Below, one piece after another: positions 25,997-35,470 of a stretch of 64,000 nt of DNA. How positions within the stretch are numbered: position 1 is the stretch's first letter; each line of letters opens with the position of its first letter. The stretch spans positions 1,860,001 through 1,924,000 of the forward strand of contig NZ_CP029642.1 of the NCBI RefSeq assembly GCF_003268655.1, in the 5' to 3' direction. The notes under the pieces were generated by a model. That model made no database searches. It was not told the DNA's origin and saw only the letters and a list, made by a program, of their open reading frames with translations. The translations under genes and the position numbers were made by a program. The stretch comes from Arthrobacter dokdonellae. GTDB lineage: Bacteria; Actinomycetota; Actinomycetes; Actinomycetales; Micrococcaceae.

Positions 25997-27652
25997 ATGC
26001 AGGCACGTGGGTACTGGGGTTTGGCCGGGGTGGTGTGCACCGGCGTGGGCGTGGCGGTCGGCGAACTTGTTGCCGCCGTCGTCAGCCCGTCGGCGTCGCC
26101 GGTGAGCGCAGTGGGTCAGGGCGTCATCGGAGCCCTCCCCGGAGGCATGAAGGAGTGGGCCATCCACCTTTTCGGCACCTCCGACAAGACCGTCTTTTTG
26201 GTCACCATGGTGGTGGTCATGGCCGTGCTGGCTGCGGCCGCGGGGCTGCTTGAGCAAGCCCGGCGCGGCGTTGGCCTTGCCCTCATCGCGCTGTTCGGCC
26301 TGGCCGGCATCGTGGCGGTCGCCTCCCGCCCGGACGCTTCCGGCGTAGCGTTCGTGGCCCCCGTGCTCGCTGGCGGGCTGTCAATGGCGCTGCTCGCGTG
26401 GGTGCGCGGCAGGTTCCTCCAGCCCGGCCTGGCTGCGGAGTTGAAGGCGGAGTACGACGCCGGCCGCCGCCTACGTGCCCCATCCACGGCTTCCGTGTCT
26501 TCCCCGGCAATGCTCTCAGCAATGCCCCCGGCAATGCCCCCGGCAGCGTCCGCGGCACCCTCCGCGGCCCTCGCAGCACGGAACGCCACCCGCCGCACCT
26601 TCCTGGGCTACATGGGGGCCGGGGCAGCCGTGGCGCTGCTTGCGGGGGGTGCGGCGGTCATGCTGCGCCGGGCCTCGGTGGTGGTGGCGGACCTGCGGGC
26701 CAAGGTCACCCTTCCCCGTGCCCTCAAGCCCGCACCGCAGGTCCCGGCGGCGGCCGTTCTGGACATTGCCGGCATCACCCCGCTCGTCACGGACCCGACC
26801 AACTTTTACCGCATCGACACGGCGCTGGTGGTCCCGGCCGTGAACTCGGACACCTGGAAGCTCACAGTCAACGGCATGGTGGAGCGTGAGGTCTCGCTGA
26901 CCTTTGCCCAACTCTTGGCCAAGCCGCTCGTGGAGCGCTATGTGACCATTGGCTGCGTGTCCAACGACGTCGGCGGGGACCTGGTGGGCAACGCGCGCTG
27001 GCTGGGCTGGCCGGTGCGTGAGCTTCTGGCGGAGGCCGGCGTCAAGCCCGGGGCGGACATGGTGCTCTCCCGCAGCACGGACGGCTTCACGGCCGGGACA
27101 CCCCTCGAGGCGCTCACGGACGGCCGGAACGCCATGATCGCGGTGGGCATGGACGGCGCGCCGCTTCCCCTGGTGCACGGCTATCCGGCCAGGCTCATTG
27201 TGCCAGGCCTCTACGGCTATGTGTCGGCCACGAAATGGCTGTCTGAACTGAAGGTCACCACCTTCGCCGCCGACCAGGGGTACTGGACGCCGCTGGGGTG
27301 GAGCGCGCGCGGGCCCATCAAGACGGCGTCGCGCATCGACGTCCCGCGCTCCGGCGCGAATCCTGCGGCCGGACGGTTCACGGCGGCCGGGGTGGCGTGG
27401 GCGCCCCAGCGCGGCATTGCGGGCGTGCAGGTCCAGCTCGACGGCGGCCCCTGGCAAAGTGCCTCGCTGGCGGCCGCGCTGAACAAGGACACCTGGGTCC
27501 AATGGCAGGCGCCCCTCACCCTCACGCCCGGCAAGCACCAGCTTAAAGTGCGCGCCGTGGACGGGACCGGCGCCGTGCAGACCGGGGACGTGGCACCGCC
27601 GGCGCCGGACGGCGCCACCGGCTGGCATACGGTCGAGTTCAACGCCGCATAG
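25997..27652 (+). CDS. Membrane-bound sulfite-oxidase-like molybdopterin oxidoreductase
   Basis: 551 residues. The N-terminus has three or four helices (RGYWGLAGVVCTGVGVAVGE, VFLVTMVVVMAVLAAAAG, VGLALIALFGLAGIVAVAS) and a charged loop. A further helix is preceded by TRRTFLGYMG, which resembles a twin-arginine motif. The sulfite-oxidase fold follows outside: the molybdenum-ligand cysteine is Cys320 in TIGCVSNDVGGDLVGN, with GYPARLIVPGLYGYVSATKW and a C-terminal Mo-co dimerisation domain (GVAWAPQRGIAGVQVQLDGG). It probably oxidises sulfite or a similar oxoanion at the cell surface; substrate is inference. ATG 25997 behind GGAAAGG is preferred to GTG 25970. It lies amid Moco genes. Confidence 0.88.
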   Translation: MQARGYWGLAGVVCTGVGVAVGELVAAVVSPSASPVSAVGQGVIGALPGGMKEWAIHLFGTSDKTVFLVTMVVVMAVLAAAAGLLEQARRGVGLALIALFGLAGIVAVASRPDASGVAFVAPVLAGGLSMALLAWVRGRFLQPGLAAELKAEYDAGRRLRAPSTASVSSPAMLSAMPPAMPPAASAAPSAALAARNATRRTFLGYMGAGAAVALLAGGAAVMLRRASVVVADLRAKVTLPRALKPAPQVPAAAVLDIAGITPLVTDPTNFYRIDTALVVPAVNSDTWKLTVNGMVEREVSLTFAQLLAKPLVERYVTIGCVSNDVGGDLVGNARWLGWPVRELLAEAGVKPGADMVLSRSTDGFTAGTPLEALTDGRNAMIAVGMDGAPLPLVHGYPARLIVPGLYGYVSATKWLSELKVTTFAADQGYWTPLGWSARGPIKTASRIDVPRSGANPAAGRFTAAGVAWAPQRGIAGVQVQLDGGPWQSASLAAALNKDTWVQWQAPLTLTPGKHQLKVRAVDGTGAVQTGDVAPPAPDGATGWHTVEFNAA

Positions 27653-27762
27653 ACGTGGGCCGCGGCACCGGCCAACAGGCACGCGCCGGTCGCCGCCGTC
27701 GCGGGGTGCCTCGCCTAGGATGGGCTTAAAGTCCGCAGTGCGTTGCTCCTGGAGGAAAACCG

Positions 27763-29040
27763 ATGCGAAGAACAGTCACCGAGCATCAAAAGGCCGTGCT
27801 CGAGGTCCTGGCCCATGCCTGGAAAGGCGGGAAAGGGACCGCCGTGCTGCACGACGCCGGAACCCGGGTCCCGTTGGCCGACGCGCCGGGGCGCGTGCTG
27901 GCCGCGGCGCTGTCGGCGCCCCTCGACCTGCCACCGTTCGCCAACTCCCAAATGGACGGCTTTGCCGTCCGGGTGAACGACGCCGAAAAACAATCCAAAG
28001 ACGTTGATTCCATAAAATCAACCGTTTACCGCGTCGCCGCGGCAATCCCCGCCGGCAGCGTGCCGCCGCCATTGCAGGAGGGCATGGCCGCGCCCATCAT
28101 GACGGGGGCCATGCTGCCGCCGGGCGCCAACGCAGTGGTTCCGGTGGAGAAGGCAAACCCCGCACACTTCCCCGAGGAGGGCGGCACGGTGGAACTTCCC
28201 GCCACCGCCCCGGGCACCTTTGTCCGCGCCAGGGGAAGCGACCTGGCCGCCGGAGCCCTGGCCATTCCCGGCGGTGCGCTGCTGAACGCCGCACACATCG
28301 GGCTCGCCTCCGCCCTGGGCTGCAGCTCACTGACGGTCAACCCGCGGGTCCGGGTGCTCCTGGTCACGACGGGGGACGAGGTCCTGCTGCCCGGAGACCC
28401 CCGGGCGGCTGACGGGCTGCCGGAAGGCATGATTTTCGACGCCAACATGGCTCTGCTGCGCGCCAACCTGCAGCAGGCCGGAGTTGAGGTGGTGCTGGCC
28501 CCCGTGGTGAGGGACGAGCCGCACGCACTCCTGATGGTGCTGGACGAGTACGTGGACACCGTGGATCTGGTCGTGTCCACGGGAGGCATCAGCGCCGGTG
28601 CCTTTGAAGTGGTGAAGCAGGCGTTGTCCGGCTTCGAGGTGGACTTTTTCTCCGTGGCGCTGCAGCCCGGCGGTCCGCAGGCGCTGGGCACCTACCGTGG
28701 CGTGCCGTTCATCGGCTTCCCCGGCAATCCCGTCAGCGGCGTGGTCTCCTTTGAACTGTTCCTTCGCCCCGCGCTGACTGAACTGCTGGGCGTCCCCACG
28801 CCACGCCCGCGGGTGCTGGCGGCCTTGGGCCACCCGCTCAGCTCGCCGGAGGGAAAGCACCAGGTCCGCAGGGGCATCTACGAAGGGCCCGGATACGAAT
28901 CGGCAGCCTCCGTGCGCGAGGTTGGCGGCCCGGCGTCGCACCTTTTAGGGCCGCTGGCCCAGGCCAACGCCCTCATCCACGTCCCCGCGGGCGTGACGGA
29001 ATTGCACGCCGGGTCAAAAGTGGAAGTATGGCTGTTGTGA
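27763..29040 (+). CDS. moeA: Molybdopterin molybdenumtransferase MoeA (Glp)
   Basis: Inserts molybdate into adenylylated molybdopterin; 425 residues. Domain order fits Moe[16 protein letters not shown] (substrate loop), [40 protein letters not shown] (the MogA-like domain), [39 protein letters not shown] and a C-terminal beta domain. Strong GGAGG lies eight bases before ATG 27763. The moaC start overlaps its end by 13 bases. Together with moaC, the MogA/MoaB gene and moaE it forms an overlapping operon. Confidence 0.95.
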   Translation: MRRTVTEHQKAVLEVLAHAWKGGKGTAVLHDAGTRVPLADAPGRVLAAALSAPLDLPPFANSQMDGFAVRVNDAEKQSKDVDSIKSTVYRVAAAIPAGSVPPPLQEGMAAPIMTGAMLPPGANAVVPVEKANPAHFPEEGGTVELPATAPGTFVRARGSDLAAGALAIPGGALLNAAHIGLASALGCSSLTVNPRVRVLLVTTGDEVLLPGDPRAADGLPEGMIFDANMALLRANLQQAGVEVVLAPVVRDEPHALLMVLDEYVDTVDLVVSTGGISAGAFEVVKQALSGFEVDFFSVALQPGGPQALGTYRGVPFIGFPGNPVSGVVSFELFLRPALTELLGVPTPRPRVLAALGHPLSSPEGKHQVRRGIYEGPGYESAASVREVGGPASHLLGPLAQANALIHVPAGVTELHAGSKVEVWLL

Positions 29041-29555
29041 ACAACACGCAGCCCCCTGAATTAACCCATCTGCGCCGGGACGGCACTGCCCAAATGGTGG
29101 ACGTCTCCGCCAAGGCGGTCACCGTGCGCGAGGCCACGGCCGCCGGTACGGTCCACACCACGGCCGAGGTCATGACCCTGCTGGGCGCCGGCGAGCTGCC
29201 CAAGGGCGACGCCCTGGCCGTGGCGCGCGTGGCCGGGATCATGGGCGCCAAAAGGACGCCGGATCTCATTCCCCTGTGCCACCCGCTGCCACTATCCAAG
29301 GTCACGGTTGACTTTGGCCTGGGTGCCACCGCCGTTACCATCACGGCCACGGTCAAGACACGCGGCGTCACGGGCGTGGAGATGGAAGCCCTGACGGCCG
29401 TGTCCATCGCGGCATTGAGCGTCTACGACATGGTCAAGGCCGTGGACAAGCACGCCGTCATCTCCGGCATTCAGGTGCTGGCCAAGTCCGGCGGCAAGAG
29501 CGGGGACTGGACAATGGACCCCGCGTCCGGCGCCCCGGCGGGAGCCGGCGCATGA
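29028..29555 (+). CDS. moaC: Cyclic pyranopterin monophosphate synthase MoaC
   Basis: Turns 3',8-cyclo-GTP into cyclic pyranopterin monophosphate after MoaA; 175 residues, usual about 160. [33 protein letters not shown] and [20 protein letters not shown] are the MoaC signatures, and [20 protein letters not shown] closes the fold. ATG 29028 overlaps the moeA end by 13 bases; the overlap and the absence of an independent leader point to coupled translation. Its TGA overlaps the ATG of the next gene (ATGA). Confidence 0.95.
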   Translation: MAVVNNTQPPELTHLRRDGTAQMVDVSAKAVTVREATAAGTVHTTAEVMTLLGAGELPKGDALAVARVAGIMGAKRTPDLIPLCHPLPLSKVTVDFGLGATAVTITATVKTRGVTGVEMEALTAVSIAALSVYDMVKAVDKHAVISGIQVLAKSGGKSGDWTMDPASGAPAGAGA

Positions 29556-30052
29556 ACGGCTGCGAATCCGGTGCCGGCCCGGGCGCGGCCGGGGTGGTCA
29601 TCGCCTCCACCCGCGCGGCCCTGGGCGTCTACCCCGACAAGACCGGGCCCATCATCACCGGCTGGCTCCGGGAGCACGGCTTCGAGACCGGCGAACCGGT
29701 GGTGGTCCCCGACGGCGCGCCTGTCGGCGCCGCCCTCAGCGCCCTGCTGGGGCGGCATCCCGCCGTCGTGATCACCAGCGGCGGCACCGGGCTGAGCCCC
29801 ACCGACGAAACCCCGGAAATGACCCTGCCCGTGCTGGACCGCGAGGTTCCCGGCATCATGGAGGCCATCCGCGCCGCCGGCCTCGCCAAGACGCCCATGG
29901 CCGTGCTCAGCCGCGGGCACGCGGGTTTGGCCGGGCGGACATTCGTGGTCAACCTGCCCGGCTCGCCCTCCGGCGTCATGGACGGACTGGCCGTGCTGGA
30001 CCCCCTTATCAGGCACATCTGCGAGCAGGTCGCCGGCGGCCATGGACACTAA
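29552..30052 (+). CDS. MogA/MoaB-family molybdopterin adenylyltransferase
   Basis: 166 residues of the MoCF-binding fold. [39 protein letters not shown] and [20 protein letters not shown] are typical of MogA/MoaB, which adenylylate molybdopterin ahead of MoeA. Whether it is MogA or MoaB by origin cannot be settled by eye. ATG 29552 overlaps the moaC stop by four bases, and the moaE start overlaps its end by 11 bases. Confidence 0.9.
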   Translation: MNGCESGAGPGAAGVVIASTRAALGVYPDKTGPIITGWLREHGFETGEPVVVPDGAPVGAALSALLGRHPAVVITSGGTGLSPTDETPEMTLPVLDREVPGIMEAIRAAGLAKTPMAVLSRGHAGLAGRTFVVNLPGSPSGVMDGLAVLDPLIRHICEQVAGGHGH

Positions 30053-30557
30053 CGTCGAGGTGGTGGCCGCGCTGCTGAGTGCCGGGCCGATCTCCGTGGA
30101 CGCCGCGATCGCCGCCGTGGAATCGGAGACCGCCGGGGCCGTGGTGAGCTTTAGCGGCGTCGTCCGCAACCACGACGGCGGAAAAGAGGTTGCGCGGCTG
30201 TCCTACAGTGCCCATCCGCTCGCCCGGGGCGTGTTGGATTCCGTGGTGGCCTCCGTGGTGGAGGGTGCCGCGGATCCGGACGGGCACCCCGTGCGTGTCT
30301 GGGTGGCACATCGCGTGGGGCCCCTGGGGATAGGCGAGCCCGCCCTGGTCGCAGCCGTCGCGTCCTCACACCGGGCCGAGGCCTTCGCCGTATGTTCGGA
30401 GCTGGTGGAGCGCATCAAGGCCGAGGTGCCCATTTGGAAGGAGCAGTTCTTCACCGACGGAACCGCCGAATGGGTGGGCGCCGGCGCGCTTCCCGGCGGC
30501 GCGGCTCCGGACCCGTCCATGAATGCCGCGGACAATCCGGGGCGTGAAAGCCAGTAG
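30042..30557 (+). CDS. moaE: Molybdopterin synthase catalytic subunit MoaE
   Basis: Large subunit of molybdopterin synthase, which adds the dithiolene sulfurs with thiocarboxylated MoaD; 171 residues. AGAVVSFSGVVRNHDGGKEV, VWVAHRVGPLGIGEPALVAA, HRAEAFAVCSELVERIKAEV and PIWKEQFFTDGTAEW are the conserved blocks; the Lys in the WKEQ motif is an active-site residue in the family. The C-terminal 20 residues are a variable tail. It overlaps the MogA/MoaB gene. DapB starts 10 bases later but has its own -10 box. Confidence 0.95.
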   Translation: MDTNVEVVAALLSAGPISVDAAIAAVESETAGAVVSFSGVVRNHDGGKEVARLSYSAHPLARGVLDSVVASVVEGAADPDGHPVRVWVAHRVGPLGIGEPALVAAVASSHRAEAFAVCSELVERIKAEVPIWKEQFFTDGTAEWVGAGALPGGAAPDPSMNAADNPGRESQ

Positions 30558-30560
30558 TCT
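30555..30560 (+). promoter_or_regulatory. -10 box of dapB, leaderless arrangement
   Basis: TAGTCT ends seven bases before the dapB ATG (30568) with no ribosome site between. It overlaps the last codon and stop of moaE. This lets dapB be transcribed apart from the Moco operon. Confidence 0.5.
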
Positions 30561-30567
30561 TAAAAGC

Positions 30568-31326
30568 ATGAGTGAAATGCTGAAGGTGGCCGTGCTCGGT
30601 GCCAAGGGACGAATGGGAACCGCCGCCGTTGCGGCCGTCGAAGGGGCCGCCGGGATGGAGCTGGTGGCGGCCCTGGGCCGCACCGATCCGCTCGACCTTC
30701 TGGTGGAAAAGGGCGCGCAGGTGGTTGTTGACCTGACCGTTCCCAGTTCCACCGAGGCCAACGTCCGCTTCGCCGTCGAACACGGAATCCACGCCGTGGT
30801 GGGCACCACCGGCTGGGACGCCGGCCGCCTTGCCGCCCTGCGGGACCTGCTGGCGGAACACCCCGAAACGGGCGTGCTGATAGCCCCCAACTTCGCCCTG
30901 GGCTCGGTGCTGGCGACCCACTTTGCCGCCAAGGCCGCCAAATACTTCGAGTCGGTGGAAATCATCGAACTGCATCACCCGCGCAAGGTGGACGCGCCCT
31001 CCGGCACCGCGCTGCGCACGGCCCAGCTCGTCGCCAAGGCCCGCTCCGACGCCGGCGTCCCGGCAGCGCCCGACGCCACCGAAACGGAGCTCGACGGCGC
31101 CCGCGGCACGTCTGTGGACGGCGTCCCCGTCCACAGCGTCCGCCTCGCCGGACTCGTGGCGCACCAGGAGGTGCTGCTGGGCAGCCCGGGGGAGGCGCTG
31201 ACCATCCGCCACGACTCCTTCAACCATGCTTCCTTCATGCCCGGCGTGCTGCTGGGCGTGCGCACCGTGGGCACCCGCCCGGGCCTGACCGTGGGCCTCG
31301 ACGGCTACCTTGACCTTGAAGGCTGA
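30568..31326 (+). CDS. dapB: 4-hydroxy-tetrahydrodipicolinate reductase DapB
   Basis: Second committed step of the diaminopimelate/lysine pathway (NAD(P)H-dependent). 252 residues. VAVLGAKGRMGTAAV is the nucleotide-binding Rossmann loop. VVGTTGWDA, IAPNFALGSVLATHF and ELHHPRKVDAPSGTA (His136, His137, Lys140) form the catalytic part. The ATG at 30568 is chosen by the position of the Rossmann motif and the -10 box. The next gene, a small membrane protein, begins just after the stop. Confidence 0.96.
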   Translation: MSEMLKVAVLGAKGRMGTAAVAAVEGAAGMELVAALGRTDPLDLLVEKGAQVVVDLTVPSSTEANVRFAVEHGIHAVVGTTGWDAGRLAALRDLLAEHPETGVLIAPNFALGSVLATHFAAKAAKYFESVEIIELHHPRKVDAPSGTALRTAQLVAKARSDAGVPAAPDATETELDGARGTSVDGVPVHSVRLAGLVAHQEVLLGSPGEALTIRHDSFNHASFMPGVLLGVRTVGTRPGLTVGLDGYLDLEG

Positions 31327-31330
31327 ATCC

Positions 31331-31807
31331 GTGGCGAAGACAGAGGGATCCGGGCTGCGCATGTCCAAGACCAAGATCTGGGTTGCGCTGATCTGCCTGC
31401 TGCTGGTGTTCTACCTGGTGGTCATGGTCCAGCGCTCGTTCACGTTGATGTTTGTTTCCCCGGAATGGCAGGCCAAGGTCATGGGCGCCGCCTATTTCCT
31501 CGTCCCGCTCGTGGCCGCCTGGGCGCTCATCAGTGAGGTGCTTTTCGGAGCCCGCACGGAGAAGCTGGCCAACATTCTCGAGTCCGAGGGCGGCCTGCCG
31601 GTGGACAACCTTCCGCGCACCCCCGGCGGCCGCATCATCAGGGAGGCCGCCGACGCGGAATTTGAAAAGTACAGGCTGGAGGCCGAGTCGGCCCCGGACG
31701 ACTGGCGTTCCTGGTTCCGGCTCTCTTGCGCGTACGACGCCGCCGGAGACCGCAAGCGTGCCCGCAAGGCCATGCGCGACGCCGTGGGCATGTACCGCGC
31801 CGGCTGA
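31331..31807 (+). CDS. Membrane protein with C-terminal TPR-like tail, function unknown
   Basis: 158 residues from GTG 31331; a shorter form from ATG 31361 is equally possible. Two helices (IWVALICLLLVFYLVVMV and AAYFLVPLVAAWALISEVLF) are followed by a cytoplasmic tail with DDWRSWFRLSCAYDAAGDRK, which resembles one tetratricopeptide hairpin. No family name is offered beyond the resemblance to actinobacterial conserved membrane proteins beside dapB. It starts a few bases after dapB, so it is probably cotranscribed with it. Confidence 0.7.
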   Translation: MAKTEGSGLRMSKTKIWVALICLLLVFYLVVMVQRSFTLMFVSPEWQAKVMGAAYFLVPLVAAWALISEVLFGARTEKLANILESEGGLPVDNLPRTPGGRIIREAADAEFEKYRLEAESAPDDWRSWFRLSCAYDAAGDRKRARKAMRDAVGMYRAG

Positions 31808-31913
31808 ACCACATTCTGTGTTGGACAAGTTGCACTCGGAAAGCGGTTTCTCGGCAAATTTAGGCAAATTTAGGGCAACAACTGCAACATAGATTGATAG
31901 GAGCGGGAAGACG

Positions 31914-32723
31914 ATGGTGAGCAGCACACACAACCCGGATGACGGCGTCGAACTTTCCTATGACGTGGTGGGGGAGGGGGATCCCATCCTCCTGATCCAC
32001 GGCAGCGCCCTCAGCCGCGCCATCTGGCGCGGTTTCGGCTACACCAAGGCGCTGCGCGGGAACCACCGGGTCATCACCATGGATCTGCGCGGGCACGGCC
32101 GCTCCGGCAAGCCGCACACGCAGCCGGCCTACGCGATGGACGTTCTGGTGGCAGACGCCCTGGCCGTGCTGGATGCCGCGGATGCACCGCAGGCCCACTT
32201 TGGCGGCTATTCGGTGGGCTCCCGCGTCGGCTTCTCGCTCGCCGTGGCCGCTCCGGAACGCCTGCTGTCCCTCACCACGCTCGGCGGCACCTTCCGGATC
32301 CAGCCCGGCAGTGTGGGGAAGCTGTTCTTCCCGGAGTACGACGCCGCACTCGGCTCCGGCGGGATGCCCGCCTTCGTCGCGGGCTGGGAGGCGAGGATCG
32401 GCGCACCGCTGGATCCGCAGACCAGGGCGGCGTTCCTCGCCAATGATGCGCACGCATTGCAGGCCTACTTCCGCCAGACCGAGGCCGAGCCCGCCATCGC
32501 CGAATCCGCCGTCGCCGCGCTGGAGCTGCCCGGACTGCTGCTGGCCGGCACGGCCGACCGGGACCGGCTGGCCGACTCCCGGCGCGCGGCTGAACTCATG
32601 CCCAACGCCCGGGTGGTGGAACTCCCCGGGCGGAACCACGGCAGCACGCTCTTCCCGGCGCAGCCAATCCTCGACGCATGGCTGCCGTTCCTGCAGGAGG
32701 CGCGCGCCGCGGCCAACCGCTGA
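31914..32723 (+). CDS. Alpha/beta-hydrolase
   Basis: 269-residue alpha/beta-hydrolase. ILLIHGSALSRAIWRGF gives the HG oxyanion motif; GYSVGSRVGFSLAVA is the nucleophile elbow (Ser); NHGS near the C-terminus supplies the His, and GTADRDRLADSRRAAE the acid region. The substrate is unknown; esterase or lactonase-like. TAGATT (31890-31895) and GATAGGAGCGGG before ATG 31914 give a probable promoter and ribosome site. It is likely independent of dapB and dapA, between which it lies. Confidence 0.85.
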   Translation: MVSSTHNPDDGVELSYDVVGEGDPILLIHGSALSRAIWRGFGYTKALRGNHRVITMDLRGHGRSGKPHTQPAYAMDVLVADALAVLDAADAPQAHFGGYSVGSRVGFSLAVAAPERLLSLTTLGGTFRIQPGSVGKLFFPEYDAALGSGGMPAFVAGWEARIGAPLDPQTRAAFLANDAHALQAYFRQTEAEPAIAESAVAALELPGLLLAGTADRDRLADSRRAAELMPNARVVELPGRNHGSTLFPAQPILDAWLPFLQEARAAANR

Positions 32724-32764
32724 CGCGGAAAGGCGCAGGGCGGCCGTCCACGAAGTGGCGCACG

Positions 32765-32795
32765 TTGAACGAAACGGCCGCCGAGCAGGTAACGT
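32765..32795 (+). promoter_or_regulatory. dapA promoter, leaderless arrangement
   Basis: TTGAAC (32765-32770) and TAACGT (32790-32795) are 19 bases apart. The -10 ends seven bases before the dapA ATG (32803) with no ribosome site in between. Confidence 0.55.
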
Positions 32796-32802
32796 TTTAT
32801 CC

Positions 32803-33708
32803 ATGTCTGAGTCTGATATTGCCACCCGCCCCTTCGGAACGCTGGTGCCAGCCATGGTCACCCCCTTCACCGCCGACGGGGCCGTGGACTACAAGCAGGC
32901 AGCGGGCCTGGCCACCAAGCTGGTCGACGGCGGCTGCGACGGCATCCTGGTCACCGGCACCACGGGCGAGACCTCCACCCTGACGGACGAGGAAAACCTT
33001 GGCATGTTCCAGGCCGTCCTGGACGCCGTGGGGGACCGGGCCCGCGTCATCGCCGGCACCGGCACCAATGACACCCGCCACTCCATCAACCTGTCCCGGC
33101 GCGCCGCAGCCCTGGGCGTCCACGGCCTGCTGATCGTGACCCCGTACTACAACAAGCCCAGCCAGGCCGGCATCCAGGCCCACTTTGAGGCGATTGCCGA
33201 CTCCACTGAACTCCCCGTCATGCTCTATGACATCCCGGGCCGGGCGGGCGTTCCCATCGCCACCGAGACCATCATCAAGCTGGCCGACCACCCTCGCATC
33301 ACCGCCCTCAAGGACGCCAAGGCGGACTTCAGCGCCACCACCCGCGTGCTGGCCAACACCGACCTTGACGTCTACTCGGGCGACGACGGACTGACGCTGC
33401 CGCTCATGGCCGCCGGCGCCGTCGGACTGGTCAGTGTGAGCGCCCACGTGGCGCCGCAAAAGTTCCGCGCCCTCATCGACGCCGCGGCCGCAGGCGACTT
33501 CACCACGGCCCGCCGCCTGCACTTTGAGCTGGACCCGGTGGTGCGGGCCACCATGGGCCATGTGCAGGGCGCGGTTGCCGTCAAGCAGATTCTCAAGTGG
33601 CAGGGCATCCTGTCCAACTCGGTGGTCCGGCTTCCCCTCGTGGAGCCCGGCGAGGCCGACATCGCCCTGATCAAGGCTGACCTCGCGGAAGCTGGAATGG
33701 AATTGTAG
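32803..33708 (+). CDS. dapA: 4-hydroxy-tetrahydrodipicolinate synthase DapA
   Basis: Condenses pyruvate with aspartate semialdehyde in lysine/diaminopimelate synthesis. 301 residues, standard. GTLVPAMVTPFTADGAVDY, TGTTGETSTLTDEE, IVTPYYNKPSQAG, LYDIPGRAG (Tyr142) and ITALKDAKADF with the Schiff-base Lys170 are all present. ATG 32803 is used; the in-frame stretch upstream overlaps the hydrolase gene and is not DapA-like. RNase J starts two bases after the stop, a conserved dapA-rnj pairing. Confidence 0.96.
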   Translation: MSESDIATRPFGTLVPAMVTPFTADGAVDYKQAAGLATKLVDGGCDGILVTGTTGETSTLTDEENLGMFQAVLDAVGDRARVIAGTGTNDTRHSINLSRRAAALGVHGLLIVTPYYNKPSQAGIQAHFEAIADSTELPVMLYDIPGRAGVPIATETIIKLADHPRITALKDAKADFSATTRVLANTDLDVYSGDDGLTLPLMAAGAVGLVSVSAHVAPQKFRALIDAAAAGDFTTARRLHFELDPVVRATMGHVQGAVAVKQILKWQGILSNSVVRLPLVEPGEADIALIKADLAEAGMEL

Positions 33709-33710
33709 CC

Positions 33711-35402
33711 ATGACCCAAATGACCGAGCCGGGGCTGCGCACTCCGCCACCATTGCCGGCCGACACGCTGCGGATTGTTCCGCTCGGCGGCATTGGCGAG
33801 ATCGGTCGGAACATGACCGTCTTTGAAATAGGCGGCAAGCTGCTCATCGTGGACTGCGGGGTGCTCTTCCCCGAAGAGGACCAGCCCGGCGTCGACCTGA
33901 TCCTGCCGGACTTTTCCTACCTTGAGCACCGGCTTGCGGACGTGGTGGGCCTGGTCCTCACGCACGGCCACGAGGACCACATCGGCGCGGTTCCCTACCT
34001 CCTGCGCCTGCGCAGCGACATCCCGCTGATCGGTTCGCAGCTGACGCTGGCGCTCGTCGAGGCCAAGCTCGCCGAACACCGCATCAAGCCGTGGACGCTG
34101 ACCGTCACCGAGGGCCAGGTGGAGGACCTGGGCCCGTTCCAGTGTGAATTTGTGGCCGTCAACCATTCCATCCCGGACGCCTTGGCCGTGTTCATCCGCA
34201 CCGCGGGCGGCAACGTCCTGCACACCGGCGACTTCAAGATGGACCAGCTGCCGTTGGACGGGCGGCGCACCGACCTGCGCCACTTTGCCCGCCTGGGCGA
34301 GGAGGGCGTTGACCTGTTCCTGGTGGACTCGACCAACGCCGACGTCCCCGGCTTCACGACCAGCGAGGCCGAGATCGGACCCACCTTGGAGGCCATGTTC
34401 GGCAAGGCCGACAAGCGCATCATCGTCGCCAGCTTTTCCTCCCACGTCCACCGCGTCCAGCAGGTGCTCAACGCCGCCGTGCTGCATGGGCGCAAGGTGG
34501 CGTTCGTGGGCCGCTCCATGGTGCGCAACATGGGCATCGCCGCGAAGCTGGGCTACCTGAACGTGCCGGCCGACGTCCTCGTGGACCTGAAGAACGTGGG
34601 CGCCCTGCCGGACAACAAGGTGGTCCTGATGTCCACCGGATCCCAGGGAGAACCCATGGCCGCGCTGTCCCGCATGGCCAACGGCGACCACAAGATCGCC
34701 GTCGGCCAGGGCGACACCGTGATCCTCGCCTCCTCGCTGATTCCGGGCAACGAAAACGCCGTGTTCCGCATCATCAACGGCCTGCTCAAGCTTGGCGCGG
34801 ACGTCATCCACAAGGGCACCGCCAAGGTGCACGTCTCCGGCCATGCGGCCGCAGGCGAACTGCTCTACTGCTACAACATCCTGCAGCCCAGGAATGTCAT
34901 GCCCGTGCACGGGGAAACCCGCCACCTGATCGCCAACGGCAAGATCGCGCAGTCGTCAGGGGTCCCGGCGTCGAACGTGCTGCTGACCGGCGACGGCGCA
35001 GTGATCGACCTAGCCGAGGGGCGGGCGCGGATCACCGGCCAGGTGGAGTGTGGCTTCGTGTACGTGGACGGGCAGAGCGTGGGCGAAATCACGGATGAGG
35101 ACCTCAAGGACCGGCGCATCCTCGGCGACGAAGGCTTCATTTCGATCATCACCGTGGTCAACCGTTCCACCGGCAAGATTGTTTCCGGCCCGGACATCCA
35201 CGCCCGCGGCGTGGCCGAGGAAGACTCCGTCTTTGACGAGATCAAGCCCCAGATCGCCGCGGCCCTCGAGGAAGCGGTGACGGCCAGCACCGACCACACC
35301 ACTCACCAGCTCCAGCAGGTGGTGCGCCGGGTGATCGGCACCTGGGTCAACCGCAGGCTCCGCCGCCGCCCCATGATCATTCCCGTGGTCCTGGAGGCAT
35401 AG
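33711..35402 (+). CDS. rnj: Ribonuclease J
   Basis: 5'-3' exo- and endoribonuclease of the MBL/beta-CASP group, acting in rRNA maturation and mRNA decay. 563 residues. MBL motif THGHEDHIG (His85, His87, Asp89, His90), HTGDFKMDQLP, beta-CASP region around ATFSSHVHR-type ASFSSHVHRVQQVLNAA and STGSQGEPMAALSRM, then SGHAAAGELLYCYNILQPRN and VHGETRHLIANGKIA; the C-terminal domain begins near residue 460. ATG 33711 lies two bases after dapA. Confidence 0.95.
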   Translation: MTQMTEPGLRTPPPLPADTLRIVPLGGIGEIGRNMTVFEIGGKLLIVDCGVLFPEEDQPGVDLILPDFSYLEHRLADVVGLVLTHGHEDHIGAVPYLLRLRSDIPLIGSQLTLALVEAKLAEHRIKPWTLTVTEGQVEDLGPFQCEFVAVNHSIPDALAVFIRTAGGNVLHTGDFKMDQLPLDGRRTDLRHFARLGEEGVDLFLVDSTNADVPGFTTSEAEIGPTLEAMFGKADKRIIVASFSSHVHRVQQVLNAAVLHGRKVAFVGRSMVRNMGIAAKLGYLNVPADVLVDLKNVGALPDNKVVLMSTGSQGEPMAALSRMANGDHKIAVGQGDTVILASSLIPGNENAVFRIINGLLKLGADVIHKGTAKVHVSGHAAAGELLYCYNILQPRNVMPVHGETRHLIANGKIAQSSGVPASNVLLTGDGAVIDLAEGRARITGQVECGFVYVDGQSVGEITDEDLKDRRILGDEGFISIITVVNRSTGKIVSGPDIHARGVAEEDSVFDEIKPQIAAALEEAVTASTDHTTHQLQQVVRRVIGTWVNRRLRRRPMIIPVVLEA

Positions 35403-35457
35403 CCCGCCACCGCGGCCGTTGGAAGCCGAAATCCGCGGAAAGTTGCGCCAAACAAGG

Positions 35458-35463
35458 TAGCTT
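35458..35463 (+). promoter_or_regulatory. -10 box of ftsK, leaderless arrangement
   Basis: TAGCTT ends seven bases before ATG 35471. GGGAGGT lies between, directly abutting the ATG and so too close to act as a normal ribosome site. A leaderless transcript is the simpler reading. Confidence 0.45.
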
Positions 35464-35470
35464 GGGAGGT

